Below are positions 1 through 9,957 of a stretch of DNA of 64,000 bases, piece by piece. The translations under genes and the position numbers were made by a program. The stretch spans positions 2,170,001-2,234,000 of the forward strand of contig NZ_CP013377.1 in the NCBI RefSeq assembly GCF_001718415.1, given 5' to 3'. The DNA comes from Burkholderia pseudomultivorans. GTDB lineage: Bacteria; Pseudomonadota; Gammaproteobacteria; Burkholderiales; Burkholderiaceae. Each line of letters starts with the position of its first letter. Positions within the stretch are counted from its first letter, which is position 1. The notes under the pieces are model-generated. The model saw only the letters and a list, made by a program, of their open reading frames with translations. It ran no database searches and was not told the DNA's origin.

Positions 1-192
1 AGCCGTTGAGGTGAATGTGAAGGAGACATTCGGCAGGTTCGCACCGAAGGAAATCCCGGCATCGTTGACCACGAAAGGCAGGCCGGTCGTCACCGACTGC
101 CCCGCCATCGCCTGCACCATTTGATAGTTCGGGGTGGAGCCATCAATCTGATACACGCCCGAATCAGTGAACGCCTGAAATCCTGCTCCCAT
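1..192 (-). CDS. Phage tail-region protein, N-terminal part (cut by window edge)
   Basis: The gene starts at ATG 192 and runs off the left edge, so only the first 64 residues (MGAGFQAFTDSGVYQIDG...) are seen. Its ATG overlaps the stop of the preceding gene (TGATG), the usual coupling in this late operon. I do not recognise the family. Its place after the tip protein J suggests a small tail or receptor-contact protein. The length is unknown because the end is missing. Confidence 0.6.
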   Translation of the reverse strand, partial: MGAGFQAFTDSGVYQIDGSTPNYQMVQAMAGQSVTTGLPFVVNDAGISFGANLPNVSFTFTSTA

Positions 193-500
193 CAATACAC
201 CCCGAAAACGATCCAGCCCGGAACCTGCTTATACGCATTCGACCCACTCGCGTTGCCGCTATAGGACCAGCTCACACCGAACCTGTCGATCGAGACTACA
301 GGCGACGGCTCCGCACCTGATACTCGATAGAAAATCCTGTCCGGCATGAAGGACCAGAACGGTTCACCGCCGGACAGGTCGGCCGCAATAGATCCGTTAT
401 TCCCGTCTACGCGGACGATGCCGACTACCCGACCCGCGCGCGACTGCGCGTCGAGAATGGGACGGCCGGCACCGTCAAAAATCTGGAGTCCGGCCGCCAT
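192..500 (-). CDS. Small protein downstream of tail tip gene J
   Basis: This gene codes for 102 residues beginning MAAGLQIFDGAGRPILD. Short proteins with this kind of N-terminus often follow gene J in lambdoid phages of Burkholderia and Pseudomonas, and their function is unknown. ATG 500 overlaps the TGA of J (ATGA), which favours this start over the in-frame GTG at 506. No membrane segment or catalytic motif is visible. A structural role at the tail tip is an inference from position only. Confidence 0.7.
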   Translation of the reverse strand: MAAGLQIFDGAGRPILDAQSRAGRVVGIVRVDGNNGSIAADLSGGEPFWSFMPDRIFYRVSGAEPSPVVSIDRFGVSWSYSGNASGSNAYKQVPGWIVFGVY

Positions 501-3500
501 CACCACATCCCCATGCGCACCCGCAGTACGCCGTTGCCGTCATAAACCCGCACGCTGCTACCGTCGAGCACCAGTCGATTCCCGCTGCCATCGGACGCGT
601 TGATCTCGAAAAAGCCGTTCTTGTCGATACGCCAGCCCTGTCGACCCGCGATGTAGTTATCGGACTGGATGTAACTGCCGATCATCGCGTTCGTAATCCA
701 GCCGGCGCCGATGAGCGCCTGGCGGAGAAACACCTGCCCGCCCTGCACCACGAACGGCACAATCGACGATCCCCCGTTGTTCGGGTCGACCACGGCAAAG
801 CGACTCGCCGAGACCAGTACCTGCGACTCGACTACACCGCTGCTGTTGTCGATCCCGACACCGATGCCAGCGATATACGTCTTGCCGTCCGTCGTCACCT
901 GCGTCTTGATCTGGTACGACGCAGCAACACGCCCATTCAGATCCGCGTACGACTGCGCAACTGTTTGGACGGCGGCCTCGGTGTCGTTTGCCTTCGCGCT
1001 GATCGTTGCAATCTGGCTGGCCTGCGCGCTGTCGGCATCCACCCGAGCCTGAGCCTCGTTTTGAATACCGGCGAACAAGTCGGCCTGACCCGATTGCATT
1101 TGGGCCGTGACCGATTCAATCTGCTGCGCCAGCGCCATATCAGCCTCGGCACGTGCTGACTGTTCCGACCAGACTCCGGCCATGACCTGTGTCGACCCCG
1201 CAGCCTGGTTCGAGTCGCCAGCCATCGGCACGTTGATCTGTGCCGACACGCTCTCGATACGATTCGACAGCGCGCTATCGGCATCCGCCCGAGCCTTCTG
1301 TTCCGCGGCGATCGCGGCCGTGTTGCAGTTGGCCGTCGCGGTCACAGAATCGATGCGCTTACCAAGCGCCGAATCAGCATCGGTTCGCGCGGTTTGCTCG
1401 GACGCAATGGCCGACTTGTTGCTGTTCGCGGTCGACGTCACGGCATCGACTCGCGTCGACAATGCACTATCCGCGTCGGCGCGAGCTTTCTGCTCGGCGG
1501 TGATCGCGGCCGAGTTTGCTGCGGCCGAAGCGCTTACCGTATCGATACGGCTCGACAGCGCATCGTCTGCAGTTGCCCGCGCGCTCGCTTCGGTCGAGAT
1601 CGCAGCTGCATTGTTTGCGAGCCCGATATCCTGAGACAACTTCCAGTCAGCGCCATCCCACACCAACAGGTTGTTGTTACCGACCGTGCTCACTGCCGCA
1701 TCGGCCGTCGGGATGTACCGTCCGGCGCCCGCCAGCGCCTCCAGTTGCTGCCCCCAGACATAGATACCGCTGGTGCCGTCTCCCTGGTACGTCGTAGACC
1801 CGTTGAAGGCCTGCGTGCGCAGAATGATCGACGTGTCCGCTGTAGTGAACTGCGCCGTGTACACCACGCGCCACCAACCCTCCGACAACTGCGTCGCAGC
1901 GTACGAATGCGATCCCCTGGACAGACTCGGCCCAGAAAACACCCCGGTATCGGCGTCGAATACCACGCCACCGAACGTACCGGTGTTGTTGCGGCAAAAC
2001 ACCTTGATTTGGAGCTTCGCGCGTTCTCCGGACTTGACGTAAAGCGAGCGCGTAAACGGCTGGGTCGGGTCAATGCTCGGATATTGGTCGAAGTAATGCT
2101 CACCGTTGTCCGTCGACTCCACCAGCTTTTGCGCCCTCGCCCCGTCAAACGGTCCAGCAATCGCATCTTTCACAATCGAGCATCGGACCTTCGACCACGC
2201 CCCATTCGTGTAGTCCTCCGAGTACCGAATCAGGTTCGTGCTGCCGAGATCAATCCATACGTCATTCACCGCCCTGGCGATCGGCGTGATCGATTGTCGA
2301 AACGTGGCGTTCTTCGCATTGGTCTGCGCCTGCACCAATGCGATGCTCTCCGCGTTCGCTGCGTCGCCGGTGACGCGAGCCGTCTGCTCTTGCGTGATTG
2401 CAGCGGCATTCGCCGCCGCCGTTGCCGTGACAGTGTCGACACGCTTACCAAGCGCGGTATCGGCATCCGCTCGGGCTTGCTGCTCGGTCGCGATTGCTGC
2501 CTTGTTCGCGCCGACATCCGCAGTTACCGAGTCAATGCGCTTACCGAGCGCCGAGTCCCCGCTCGCCCGAGCCGACTGCTCGGCCGAAATCGCGGCGGAA
2601 TTGCCGGCAACGGTCGAACCGAGGGAGTCGATCCGATTCGACAATGCCGAATCAGCCGAAGCCCGCGTCGATGCCTCGCTGCTGATTGCGGCCTTGTTTC
2701 CGTTCGCCGTGGCCGTGACTGCATCGATTCGAGTGGACAACGCACCATCCGCGTCCGCTCTGGCCGTTTTCTCCGCTGTGATCGCCGCGGTATTGGCCGC
2801 CGCAGACGCCGTTACGCTGTCGATTCGGCTCGAAAGCGCGCTGTCGGCCGACACTCGCGCATCGACCTCCGTCGCGATCGCTGCCGCGTTATTGGCCAGC
2901 CCGATGTCCTGCGACAGCACCCAATTCGAGCCATCCCAGACCAACAGGCTGTTATTGCCGATCGTGCTGACGGCGCTGGCGGCCGTCGGGATATAACGTC
3001 CAGCTCCGGCAAGCGCCTCAAGCTGCGCGCCCCACAGGTAGATGCCGCTAACGCCATCTCCGCTGTAGTTGATCGTCGTGGCGTCCATAGCCACGCCGAC
3101 CCGAACGATGTAGGCGGTGTCGCTCGTTGTGAACGAAACGGTCTGAGAAATGCGCCACCATCCACCGTCCAGCGGGACAGCCGCGTAGGACTGGACACCG
3201 TTGGTGACGGCCATGCTCGAGAACTTCCCGGTCTTCGCGTCGAAAATGACGCGCGCGTACGTCCCCGTGTTGTGGGCGCAATACGTGTACAGGAAGACAC
3301 AGGAGCGCTCAGCTGCTTTGACGAAGATCGAGCGCGTATACGTGCCGGTCGTATCGAGGCCTGCGGGGACTTGATCGAAATAGTGAGCGTTCGAATCGGT
3401 ATTTGTCCCCTCCACCAACTTCTGAGCCGTCTGCGCACCATCCGGCGCGGCAGCGGCGGCAACGACCAATGACACGCGCTGCTTCGACCACGAGCCTGCC

Positions 3501-6500
3501 GTGAAATCCTGCGAATTTCGTAGCAGGTTGGTACTTCCAAGGTCGATCCAAACGTCATTGACCGCCTTGGCAACCGGCGTGACCGACTGTCGGAACGTCG
3601 TGTTCTTCGCGTTAGTTTGAGCCTGGACCGCGGCGATACTGCTCGCGTTCGCAGCGTCACCATCAGCACGCGCGGACTGCTCCTGCGTGATGGCCGCGGC
3701 GTTCGCGCTCGCCGTCGCTGTAACCGCGTCGACGCGCTTACCCAATGCGCTATCAGCGTCGGCCCGCGCCTGCTGCTCAGCCGTGATCGCCGCCTTGTTC
3801 GAACCGACATCCGCCGTCACGGCATCAATACGCTTGCCAAGCGCCGAGTCGGCGCTCGCCCGCGCACTGGCTTCGCTGCTGATGTCAGCCTTGTTGGCGT
3901 TCGCAGTCGCCGTCACCGTATCGATTCGACCCGACAATGCTGCGTCCGCAGTCGCACGCGTGTTCGATTCAGTCTGAATCGCGCCGGCGTTCTGCCCGAC
4001 CGATACCTGCAGCGACGAAATCGCCGATGCGTTCGCCGAGTCTGCGGCGACACGCGCATTCCTCTCATCGACGATCAGACCGCTCGGCAACGTTTCCAGC
4101 TTCGCGTTGCTCGGATCTTGCAGCCCGGTCAATTTCACCGAAAGTTGCTGCCGCGCCGTCGTCTCCGCCGTGTCGGCAGTCGCGCGGGCCATCGCTTCAT
4201 TCGTGAGCGCAGCGCTGCTCGCACCGGGTGCCGGTCGGCCGACAGCGACCCAATCGATTTCGAAAAAGTCCTTAGCCGTCGGCGCCAGCGCCAAATACAC
4301 ACGAAGCTGGCTGACGCTGCCGCTCCACGCCTCGTTCAGCATCACGACCGCGATGCCGCTCTCGTCGTAGTCCGGCTCCGGGATCGCCAGGTTCGACCAC
4401 GTGCCCGCGATGTTGCGGCCGATGAAACCGTACCACCCCGGATTACCCGTCTTTCGAATACGAAGGCGAACCTGTCGATATTCGTCGCCGTTGATGTCGA
4501 GCGATGCCGGTGATTGCACGTACCCCTTCGCAACCGCCGGCGGCCTCAGCCAGGACGCCGTCACCGTCGGCGTCCCGGATTGCGCCGTCCAGCCGTCTAC
4601 CCCGTTCGTGAAATACCAGATTTGCGCATAGTCGAACTGCTCGCCGACGCCGGCCTGAAGCTGCGTGATCTGCTGTACGACCGACTCATACTGAGTCACG
4701 CGCGCGTCGCGTTCCTGACCGATCAGCCCACTCGTTACCTTGCTGAGATCGGCACCGTCGTACGCGCCGCGTAGCTGCGTCGCCAGTAGCTCACGCTGGT
4801 TCGCCTCCGCGTCAACAGCGGACGCGCGCGCTACCTGCTCGGCCTGGATAGCGGACGTGTTCTGCCCGATCGCTGCCGTGTTCGTATCAATTCGGCTCGA
4901 GAGCGACGAGTCCGCCGCCTGCCGCGCGGATTGCTCCGACGCAATCGAAGCGCCGAGCTTTGCGGCCTGATCGGCCAGCTCGCGCGCCTGCACATCGGAC
5001 GCGGCCTTGATGGCTGCGTCGCGTGCAGACGCTTCGCCGGCGATTGCCGTTGTCCGAGCCGAAGCCTCGGCCGCGAGTGCCGCCTGACGGTCCTCGATCT
5101 CCTTCTTGATGGCCGCGATGCGGTCCGCGACTTCCTGCTCAATCTCCGCGGCGCGTACTGCAGCCTCCGCAGCGATGGCCGCATTCCGCGCCAGCACCTC
5201 ATCCGCCAGCGCCTGCGCGCGAGCGGATGCCTCCGCATTGATCGCACTGGCACGCGCAGCCGCCTCCGCGGCGATCGCGCTGGCTCGGTCCAATACCTCC
5301 TTTGCGATCGCCGTCGCGTTGCTCGAAACGTCTTTCTGGATGCTAGGAATCGCATCGATCGGCTTCTTCAGGTCATCCCCGAGCGCCGAATGCCAAATCT
5401 GACCTTCGAAATACTTTTCGTACTCGCTTTGATCAGTCGCCGGCTGGCCCTGCACACCCGGCCCGGTAGCCGGGAACCACGATCCGACATTTCCCGACCG
5501 GTCAACCAGCCGCGCCCAGAAATAGAACACCTGACCAGGCGCCAGCCCTTGAATCGACGTCGACGCCTGCGGATATGCGAAGTCCGACAGCTTGATCGCG
5601 TCAGCACGGTTCGTCGTGCGGCTTTGCCATACCTCCGTACGTTGCGTGTCACCTGCCGTACCGTCGGCCGGGAACGACCAGCTAAGGTTGATCCCGTAGA
5701 CGACGCCGGCCGCCTTCAGCGATGCAACCGCGGGCGGCGGCGTCGTTTTCCCGGCCAGCGTCGTTTCCGCGCTCACGGCAGGCAGCGACGTGACGTTCAT
5801 CACGTTCTGCGCACGAACGCGAGCGACATATCGGCCCTGATAGATCCCCGGAATCTCGACCTGCAGGCCGCCCGTCTGAGCAACGCTAACCCAGTCGCCG
5901 TTGTCCTTCCGCCATTCCGGGAGATACGTCACAGCCTTGTCAGCGGCATCCCACGCGATAACCATGTTGGTTTTCGCGATGCCCTGATCGACGACCGAGT
6001 ACGTCGAAATTCGGACATTCGCCGGAGGCGCCTGTACCGAAGGCGGAACGACTGTAATCGGACGCTGCTGAATCTGTGCGCCGTCATCGATCGCCGCGTA
6101 CTTGCCCGGTTCGTGCTTCGTCGCCGTGATCGTGTACGCGATCTGCCCTTCGTCGTCGCTTTCCTGCACGCTGACAACTCGATAGAGCTGCGCGGCAATT
6201 TCGTCACTCTCCAGCATCCATACTGCGCCGGAAACCGGATCGGCATCGAAACGGTCCACCAACACCAGCACGTCGCCATCGGCCGACTTCACCGCTCGCG
6301 ACTGCGCCACACCCGACGGCAGGATTGCCGTGAAGCGATCGCCCGGCGCGACGGTCGGCGCCTTGTCCAGCGTGACGACATTCCCGGCCACGGAACGAAT
6401 CCGGCCGCCGATGCGCCGCCCCGCCTTCTTCGGATCAGCAATTGCGATCACCTGACCCGGGCCGACCAGGACTCCATCCATGCCGACCTGAAATGACACG

Positions 6501-7915
6501 GTGCCGGCTTCATATCTGGATGTCAGCAGAATCCACTGTCCGAGCCGATGCGCCTGCGCCTGCGACGTGCAGCCGAACGCAGTGACCTGCGTCTTGACGA
6601 CGCCGTACCGAGCAATACCGTCCTCGTCAGGGACGTACTCGACGGCCTGCTTGTACTGGTTCGTCGGATCGTTGTAGCTGACGAGCGCAACCGTGTACCG
6701 CGTCTTACGCTCGCTGCCGACATACCGGAACGCACCATCGATCACGTTGGCCGCGGTGTACACGTACACCGGATCGGACGGCATATCCGCCGACGCAACT
6801 ACGGCACCCGGCCCCCAGTACGCAATCCCCCGGAAAACGCTGGCGATGTCCTGCAGCACTTTGAACGCGTCGGCCGCCGACTGGATCACGCAATTGCACG
6901 TGAAGCGCGGCTCGACGCCGCCCTTGCCGTCCGACACCAACACATCGCAGTAGCGCGCGATCTCGTACAACCCCCACTTGTCGATCATCGACGCATCTAC
7001 GGTTTTGCCGAGGCCGTAGCGATCGTTCAATAGCAGGTCGTAGAAGATCCATGCCGGATTGTTCGTCCACGCTAGTTTGAACGTGCCGTCCCACGCCCCC
7101 GAGTACGTGCGCGTCTCGACGTCATAATTCGACGGCACGCGGACGATCAGCCCGCGCACTTTGTACGACCGCACCGGCACTTGCGAAAACGAGCGCGCGT
7201 CAAACGTCATGCCGACAAGCGCCGTCATCGGATAGCGCAGCTTCCGATCGATGACCTCGGTGATCGCCTCGATGTTCACCGTATCGGCAATCAGCGAACT
7301 GTGCTGATTCGGCGTGATGCGGCGCACGCGCACCAACCAGCCAGCTTTCGCGCGCGGCAATTCGATCCGATGCGAACGCTCGTAGAGCGACGTCGTCTTG
7401 CCGTCGAACGCTGCCGACAGCACCTGCGCATACGAACCGCCGTCAACCGACAGATCGATCGCATATTCCACGCGATAGCCGAACACGCCCGACGCAGGGT
7501 CGCTTTTCTGAAGTGCCGGCACGCCAAATCGAATTCGGACCGCCGTGAGCTGCGGGTTCTGCACCTGACGTACCCACGGCGCGTCAGACGTCAATTGCAC
7601 GCCAACAGCCGATTCGCGCTCGACAGCCGGAAAGCCCGGGATGAACTCCTGATCGATCGTGCCCGTGCGAACGTCAACACTGTAGTTCTGGAAATTGACC
7701 GAACCGTCGGAATTCTGGATTGGCGTGCCGTCGAGATAGACCGACTGCATGCCGTTGACGAGCCCGACAATCGGCCCTTCCGAAATGATGTCGAGCACCT
7801 TCGCGCGTGCCGTGGAATGGAGGCTGTCCGGCGACTCACTGCTCCCTCCGCCGCCGCCCCCACCTTTCGCGCCGTTGATGCGCTTCCGGCCGGATTCCGC
7901 GTATAGCTTTTTCAC
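500..7915 (-). CDS. J: Tail tip / host specificity protein J with duplicated binding modules
   Basis: This 2471-residue central tail fibre is far longer than lambda J (1132 residues). Residues 1 to about 620 resemble the lambda J core. Fibronectin III-like segments follow at about 620-820, and then a long Ala/Glu-rich coiled-coil region from about 870. A beta-sandwich-like insert lies near 1100-1220. Two related modules with the motif AVNDVWIDLGSTNL lie at about 1431-1682 and 1859-2110, each flanked by ASARADADSALS-type heptads. The C-terminus is of the DUF1983 kind. The GTG start at 7915 overlaps the TGA of gene I (GTGA). The protein should sit at the tail tip and contact the host receptor; the module functions are inferred. 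Confidence 0.92.
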   Translation of the reverse strand: MKKLYAESGRKRINGAKGGGGGGGSSESPDSLHSTARAKVLDIISEGPIVGLVNGMQSVYLDGTPIQNSDGSVNFQNYSVDVRTGTIDQEFIPGFPAVERESAVGVQLTSDAPWVRQVQNPQLTAVRIRFGVPALQKSDPASGVFGYRVEYAIDLSVDGGSYAQVLSAAFDGKTTSLYERSHRIELPRAKAGWLVRVRRITPNQHSSLIADTVNIEAITEVIDRKLRYPMTALVGMTFDARSFSQVPVRSYKVRGLIVRVPSNYDVETRTYSGAWDGTFKLAWTNNPAWIFYDLLLNDRYGLGKTVDASMIDKWGLYEIARYCDVLVSDGKGGVEPRFTCNCVIQSAADAFKVLQDIASVFRGIAYWGPGAVVASADMPSDPVYVYTAANVIDGAFRYVGSERKTRYTVALVSYNDPTNQYKQAVEYVPDEDGIARYGVVKTQVTAFGCTSQAQAHRLGQWILLTSRYEAGTVSFQVGMDGVLVGPGQVIAIADPKKAGRRIGGRIRSVAGNVVTLDKAPTVAPGDRFTAILPSGVAQSRAVKSADGDVLVLVDRFDADPVSGAVWMLESDEIAAQLYRVVSVQESDDEGQIAYTITATKHEPGKYAAIDDGAQIQQRPITVVPPSVQAPPANVRISTYSVVDQGIAKTNMVIAWDAADKAVTYLPEWRKDNGDWVSVAQTGGLQVEIPGIYQGRYVARVRAQNVMNVTSLPAVSAETTLAGKTTPPPAVASLKAAGVVYGINLSWSFPADGTAGDTQRTEVWQSRTTNRADAIKLSDFAYPQASTSIQGLAPGQVFYFWARLVDRSGNVGSWFPATGPGVQGQPATDQSEYEKYFEGQIWHSALGDDLKKPIDAIPSIQKDVSSNATAIAKEVLDRASAIAAEAAARASAINAEASARAQALADEVLARNAAIAAEAAVRAAEIEQEVADRIAAIKKEIEDRQAALAAEASARTTAIAGEASARDAAIKAASDVQARELADQAAKLGASIASEQSARQAADSSLSSRIDTNTAAIGQNTSAIQAEQVARASAVDAEANQRELLATQLRGAYDGADLSKVTSGLIGQERDARVTQYESVVQQITQLQAGVGEQFDYAQIWYFTNGVDGWTAQSGTPTVTASWLRPPAVAKGYVQSPASLDINGDEYRQVRLRIRKTGNPGWYGFIGRNIAGTWSNLAIPEPDYDESGIAVVMLNEAWSGSVSQLRVYLALAPTAKDFFEIDWVAVGRPAPGASSAALTNEAMARATADTAETTARQQLSVKLTGLQDPSNAKLETLPSGLIVDERNARVAADSANASAISSLQVSVGQNAGAIQTESNTRATADAALSGRIDTVTATANANKADISSEASARASADSALGKRIDAVTADVGSNKAAITAEQQARADADSALGKRVDAVTATASANAAAITQEQSARADGDAANASSIAAVQAQTNAKNTTFRQSVTPVAKAVNDVWIDLGSTNLLRNSQDFTAGSWSKQRVSLVVAAAAAPDGAQTAQKLVEGTNTDSNAHYFDQVPAGLDTTGTYTRSIFVKAAERSCVFLYTYCAHNTGTYARVIFDAKTGKFSSMAVTNGVQSYAAVPLDGGWWRISQTVSFTTSDTAYIVRVGVAMDATTINYSGDGVSGIYLWGAQLEALAGAGRYIPTAASAVSTIGNNSLLVWDGSNWVLSQDIGLANNAAAIATEVDARVSADSALSSRIDSVTASAAANTAAITAEKTARADADGALSTRIDAVTATANGNKAAISSEASTRASADSALSNRIDSLGSTVAGNSAAISAEQSARASGDSALGKRIDSVTADVGANKAAIATEQQARADADTALGKRVDTVTATAAANAAAITQEQTARVTGDAANAESIALVQAQTNAKNATFRQSITPIARAVNDVWIDLGSTNLIRYSEDYTNGAWSKVRCSIVKDAIAGPFDGARAQKLVESTDNGEHYFDQYPSIDPTQPFTRSLYVKSGERAKLQIKVFCRNNTGTFGGVVFDADTGVFSGPSLSRGSHSYAATQLSEGWWRVVYTAQFTTADTSIILRTQAFNGSTTYQGDGTSGIYVWGQQLEALAGAGRYIPTADAAVSTVGNNNLLVWDGADWKLSQDIGLANNAAAISTEASARATADDALSSRIDTVSASAAANSAAITAEQKARADADSALSTRVDAVTSTANSNKSAIASEQTARTDADSALGKRIDSVTATANCNTAAIAAEQKARADADSALSNRIESVSAQINVPMAGDSNQAAGSTQVMAGVWSEQSARAEADMALAQQIESVTAQMQSGQADLFAGIQNEAQARVDADSAQASQIATISAKANDTEAAVQTVAQSYADLNGRVAASYQIKTQVTTDGKTYIAGIGVGIDNSSGVVESQVLVSASRFAVVDPNNGGSSIVPFVVQGGQVFLRQALIGAGWITNAMIGSYIQSDNYIAGRQGWRIDKNGFFEINASDGSGNRLVLDGSSVRVYDGNGVLRVRMGMW

Positions 7916-8475
7916 ACCTGATCCTCTGCGTAGATGCCAGAACTGGCGACCTTCGATCCCACGACCATCTCGCCATAGACCAGCGGAAGCGGCTCGCCTT
8001 GTGCCGCGCTGTTGACCGGTCCGTTGAAGTAGTAGGACGTGCCGTTATCAGCCACGCCCGCGAGCCCGGCCTGTTGCGGGCTCAGCATCTGGGCGACACC
8101 GCCGAGCGCCATGGAGACGCCCAAACCGATCAAGGTCGGCTGGTTGAACACGAAACCGGCAACGGCGAGTGCAGCGCCGAGAATCGTCTGAAACAGGCCG
8201 CCGCTTTTGCTGCCGATAATCACCGGCGCAATTCGGATTGCGTCGTCGCCCACCGGTGCGCCGAGATCGTCTTTCGACAGGTTTCTACGCCCGTTGAAAA
8301 CAGCAAATGTCAGCCCCTTGCTGCGGGCCTCCAGCAAGAATTGGCGAAAGCCGGGAATGAGCACCGACAATGCGCGCACCGCCTCTGCAGTCGACGACAC
8401 GGCCAACCGATGAATCCGGCCGAATCGTGCGCCTGCGATCCCGTAAAGCCTCACTTCACGCAGTCGTTCGTTCAA
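7912..8475 (-). CDS. I: Tail assembly protein I
   Basis: This is a 187-residue lambda gpI-like tail assembly protein. It begins (M)NERLREVRLYG and contains a Gly/Ala-rich hydrophobic stretch (GLFQTILGAALAVAGFVF) followed by GPVNSAAQGEPLPLVYG, which is typical of the family. I choose the TTG at 8475 because it overlaps the stop of K (ATTGA) and because the family usually starts at this point. An in-frame ATG at 8535 would lie inside K. The protein acts with K in tip assembly and is not normally found in the mature tail. Confidence 0.85.
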   Translation of the reverse strand: MNERLREVRLYGIAGARFGRIHRLAVSSTAEAVRALSVLIPGFRQFLLEARSKGLTFAVFNGRRNLSKDDLGAPVGDDAIRIAPVIIGSKSGGLFQTILGAALAVAGFVFNQPTLIGLGVSMALGGVAQMLSPQQAGLAGVADNGTSYYFNGPVNSAAQGEPLPLVYGEMVVGSKVASSGIYAEDQV

Positions 8476-9224
8476 TTCGCGCCTCCGACGTAACGGAGCA
8501 CCGTCGTGCATGAGTCGCGCCACATCGAACCCCATACGGCTCGACAGGACAGCCGCCCGTACATGTGATGCCCGAACATCCCGTCACCGAGATACACACC
8601 GGAGTGATTCGGCACACCGTTCTTGCTGCGGACCTGCATCAGCAACACGTCGCCCGGTTCGAGCGTCGCGTCTCGCCCCATGTCGAGGAAACCCGCGTCC
8701 TGGTAGTGCGCGATATACAAGTTCGAGTAGCCGTCGTTCCACCACCCATCCTTGCGTTCGAAATCCGGAAGTGCGACGCCGCGCTCGGCGAGATACCAGT
8801 CGCGCACAAACGCGTAGCAGTCGAGCACGCCATGCACGTATTCGCGTCCGTACAAGGGCGCGACGTATCCGCTCGGGCCGAACTCGCACCAGTCGTCGAC
8901 GCCGAGCGAACCATCGGCCTGCACGCCCAGCGAGACAACCAGCCACGACGCGATGCCGGCGACCTCGCACATCGCGCGATCGCCCATACTCGGCTGTGCA
9001 GCTCCATTCGGATGCGAGTGCACGACGGCGACGACCTCACCAATGTCCTCAGCTGCCGCATAGTCCTCGGGCTCAATCGCAAATTGCTCGGTCGGCGACA
9101 TCGCAACATTCCGGCAAGGCACGTACTCGTCGCCAGCCTCAGCTCGCACGACCAGCCCGCAGCACTCGCGCGGATACTCGGCGAGCGCGTGCTCCGCGAT
9201 CGCTTGCTTGATTCGTTCGTCCAT
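8472..9224 (-). CDS. K: Tail assembly protein K: JAMM/Mov34 peptidase plus NlpC/P60 domain
   Basis: This is a 250-residue two-domain tail-tip assembly protein. The N-terminal half carries a JAMM zinc-protease signature (VVHSHPNGAAQPSMGD). The C-terminal half is NlpC/P60-like, with the catalytic Cys in VLDCYAFVRDW and the His in NHSGVYLGDG, so it may process the tip or cut peptidoglycan. The start is ATG 9224. The frame stays open upstream to 9383, but that part overlaps L and has no family resemblance. A hairpin with a T-run ends directly before the ATG, which leaves only a weak GGCGGG as ribosome site. Confidence 0.88.
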   Translation of the reverse strand: MDERIKQAIAEHALAEYPRECCGLVVRAEAGDEYVPCRNVAMSPTEQFAIEPEDYAAAEDIGEVVAVVHSHPNGAAQPSMGDRAMCEVAGIASWLVVSLGVQADGSLGVDDWCEFGPSGYVAPLYGREYVHGVLDCYAFVRDWYLAERGVALPDFERKDGWWNDGYSNLYIAHYQDAGFLDMGRDATLEPGDVLLMQVRSKNGVPNHSGVYLGDGMFGHHMYGRLSCRAVWGSMWRDSCTTVLRYVGGAN

Positions 9225-9248
9225 AAAAAAACCCGCCAGTTGGCGGGT
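9225..9248 (-). terminator. Hairpin plus T-run between L and K
   Basis: The inverted repeat ACCCGCCA/TGGCGGGT is followed on the minus strand by seven T residues and then at once by the K start codon. It has the form of an intrinsic terminator inside the late operon. It could attenuate K or block its ribosome site. Confidence 0.6.
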
Positions 9249-9273
9249 CCATGTAGTGAGGTTTGATTGATGG

Positions 9274-9957
9274 CTAGGCGAGCGTGTCGCACAAAAAACC
9301 GCCGTGCGGTAGCGGGTTATTGGCGCCGTATCGGCACTCGCATCCGCTGATTTTTTGACTGCATCGGTCGAGTGCCGGGTCACTCACCGGCATGTCGTTC
9401 TTGTCGAAGAACACCATTGCGGTGTATCCACATTCCGGGCCGCGATAGCGCCACTGGCACGTCCCGACAATCTGACGCGCCGGTACTTGCTGACCGCCGA
9501 AGTCGAGCGGCGACGACAGCGTGAACTCAACCTGCACGCCAGGTTGCTCGTCGCTTTTCTGCTCGACTCGCCACTGCTCGATCGGCCACTGTTCATTCGG
9601 GTCCGCGGACGGATTCCCGTCCGGGAAATTGATTGCGTCGAGATACTTCGCGAGCGTACGGCGACGGTACACCTTCGCTCCGACAAGATCCTCCAACGCG
9701 ATACACATCGCTGTGATCGTGCCGTTGATGTCGCCAACGGTCAGCGTCGGCGACGGCTGTCGTGCATCTGACGTCCGCTCGAACCCAGCCCCCTGAATCG
9801 GCCAAGGCCTGTACTCCTGTTCCTGCCAAACGATAGACCTCGATTGCGAATGGCCATGAAACCGCAGAACTTCGCCGCCGATCTCCGAACAGTCGAGCTC
9901 GAATAGCTCGATTCGGTGACCGGGCTCGAGGCCCTGAATATCCGCCGTGATCGCCAT
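9274..9957 (-). CDS. L: Minor tail protein L
   Basis: This 227-residue lambda gpL-like protein forms part of the tail tip complex. It starts MAITADIQGLEPGHRIELFEL and shows the family core LRFHGHSQSRSIVWQ and PTLTVGDINGTI. The C-terminal part is cysteine-rich (GTCQWRYRGPECGY, then DRCSQKISGCECRYG). This matches the region where lambda gpL binds an iron-sulfur cluster. ATG 9957 overlaps the stop of the upstream fibre gene (ATGA). Confidence 0.88.
   Translation of the reverse strand: MAITADIQGLEPGHRIELFELDCSEIGGEVLRFHGHSQSRSIVWQEQEYRPWPIQGAGFERTSDARQPSPTLTVGDINGTITAMCIALEDLVGAKVYRRRTLAKYLDAINFPDGNPSADPNEQWPIEQWRVEQKSDEQPGVQVEFTLSSPLDFGGQQVPARQIVGTCQWRYRGPECGYTAMVFFDKNDMPVSDPALDRCSQKISGCECRYGANNPLPHGGFLCDTLA

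Noticed and set aside
1394..3472. 692-residue plus-strand open frame opposite gene J
   Set aside because: It is very Arg-rich with no domain pattern and lies antisense to the repeated, clearly coding J region. It is a shadow of high-GC codon bias, as are the other long plus-strand frames up to 25 kb.
1000..5300. Regular repeats in gene J considered as a CRISPR array
   Set aside because: The repeats are imperfect, in frame, and encode coiled-coil heptads. Spacing and sequence vary as in a fibre protein. No Cas genes are present.
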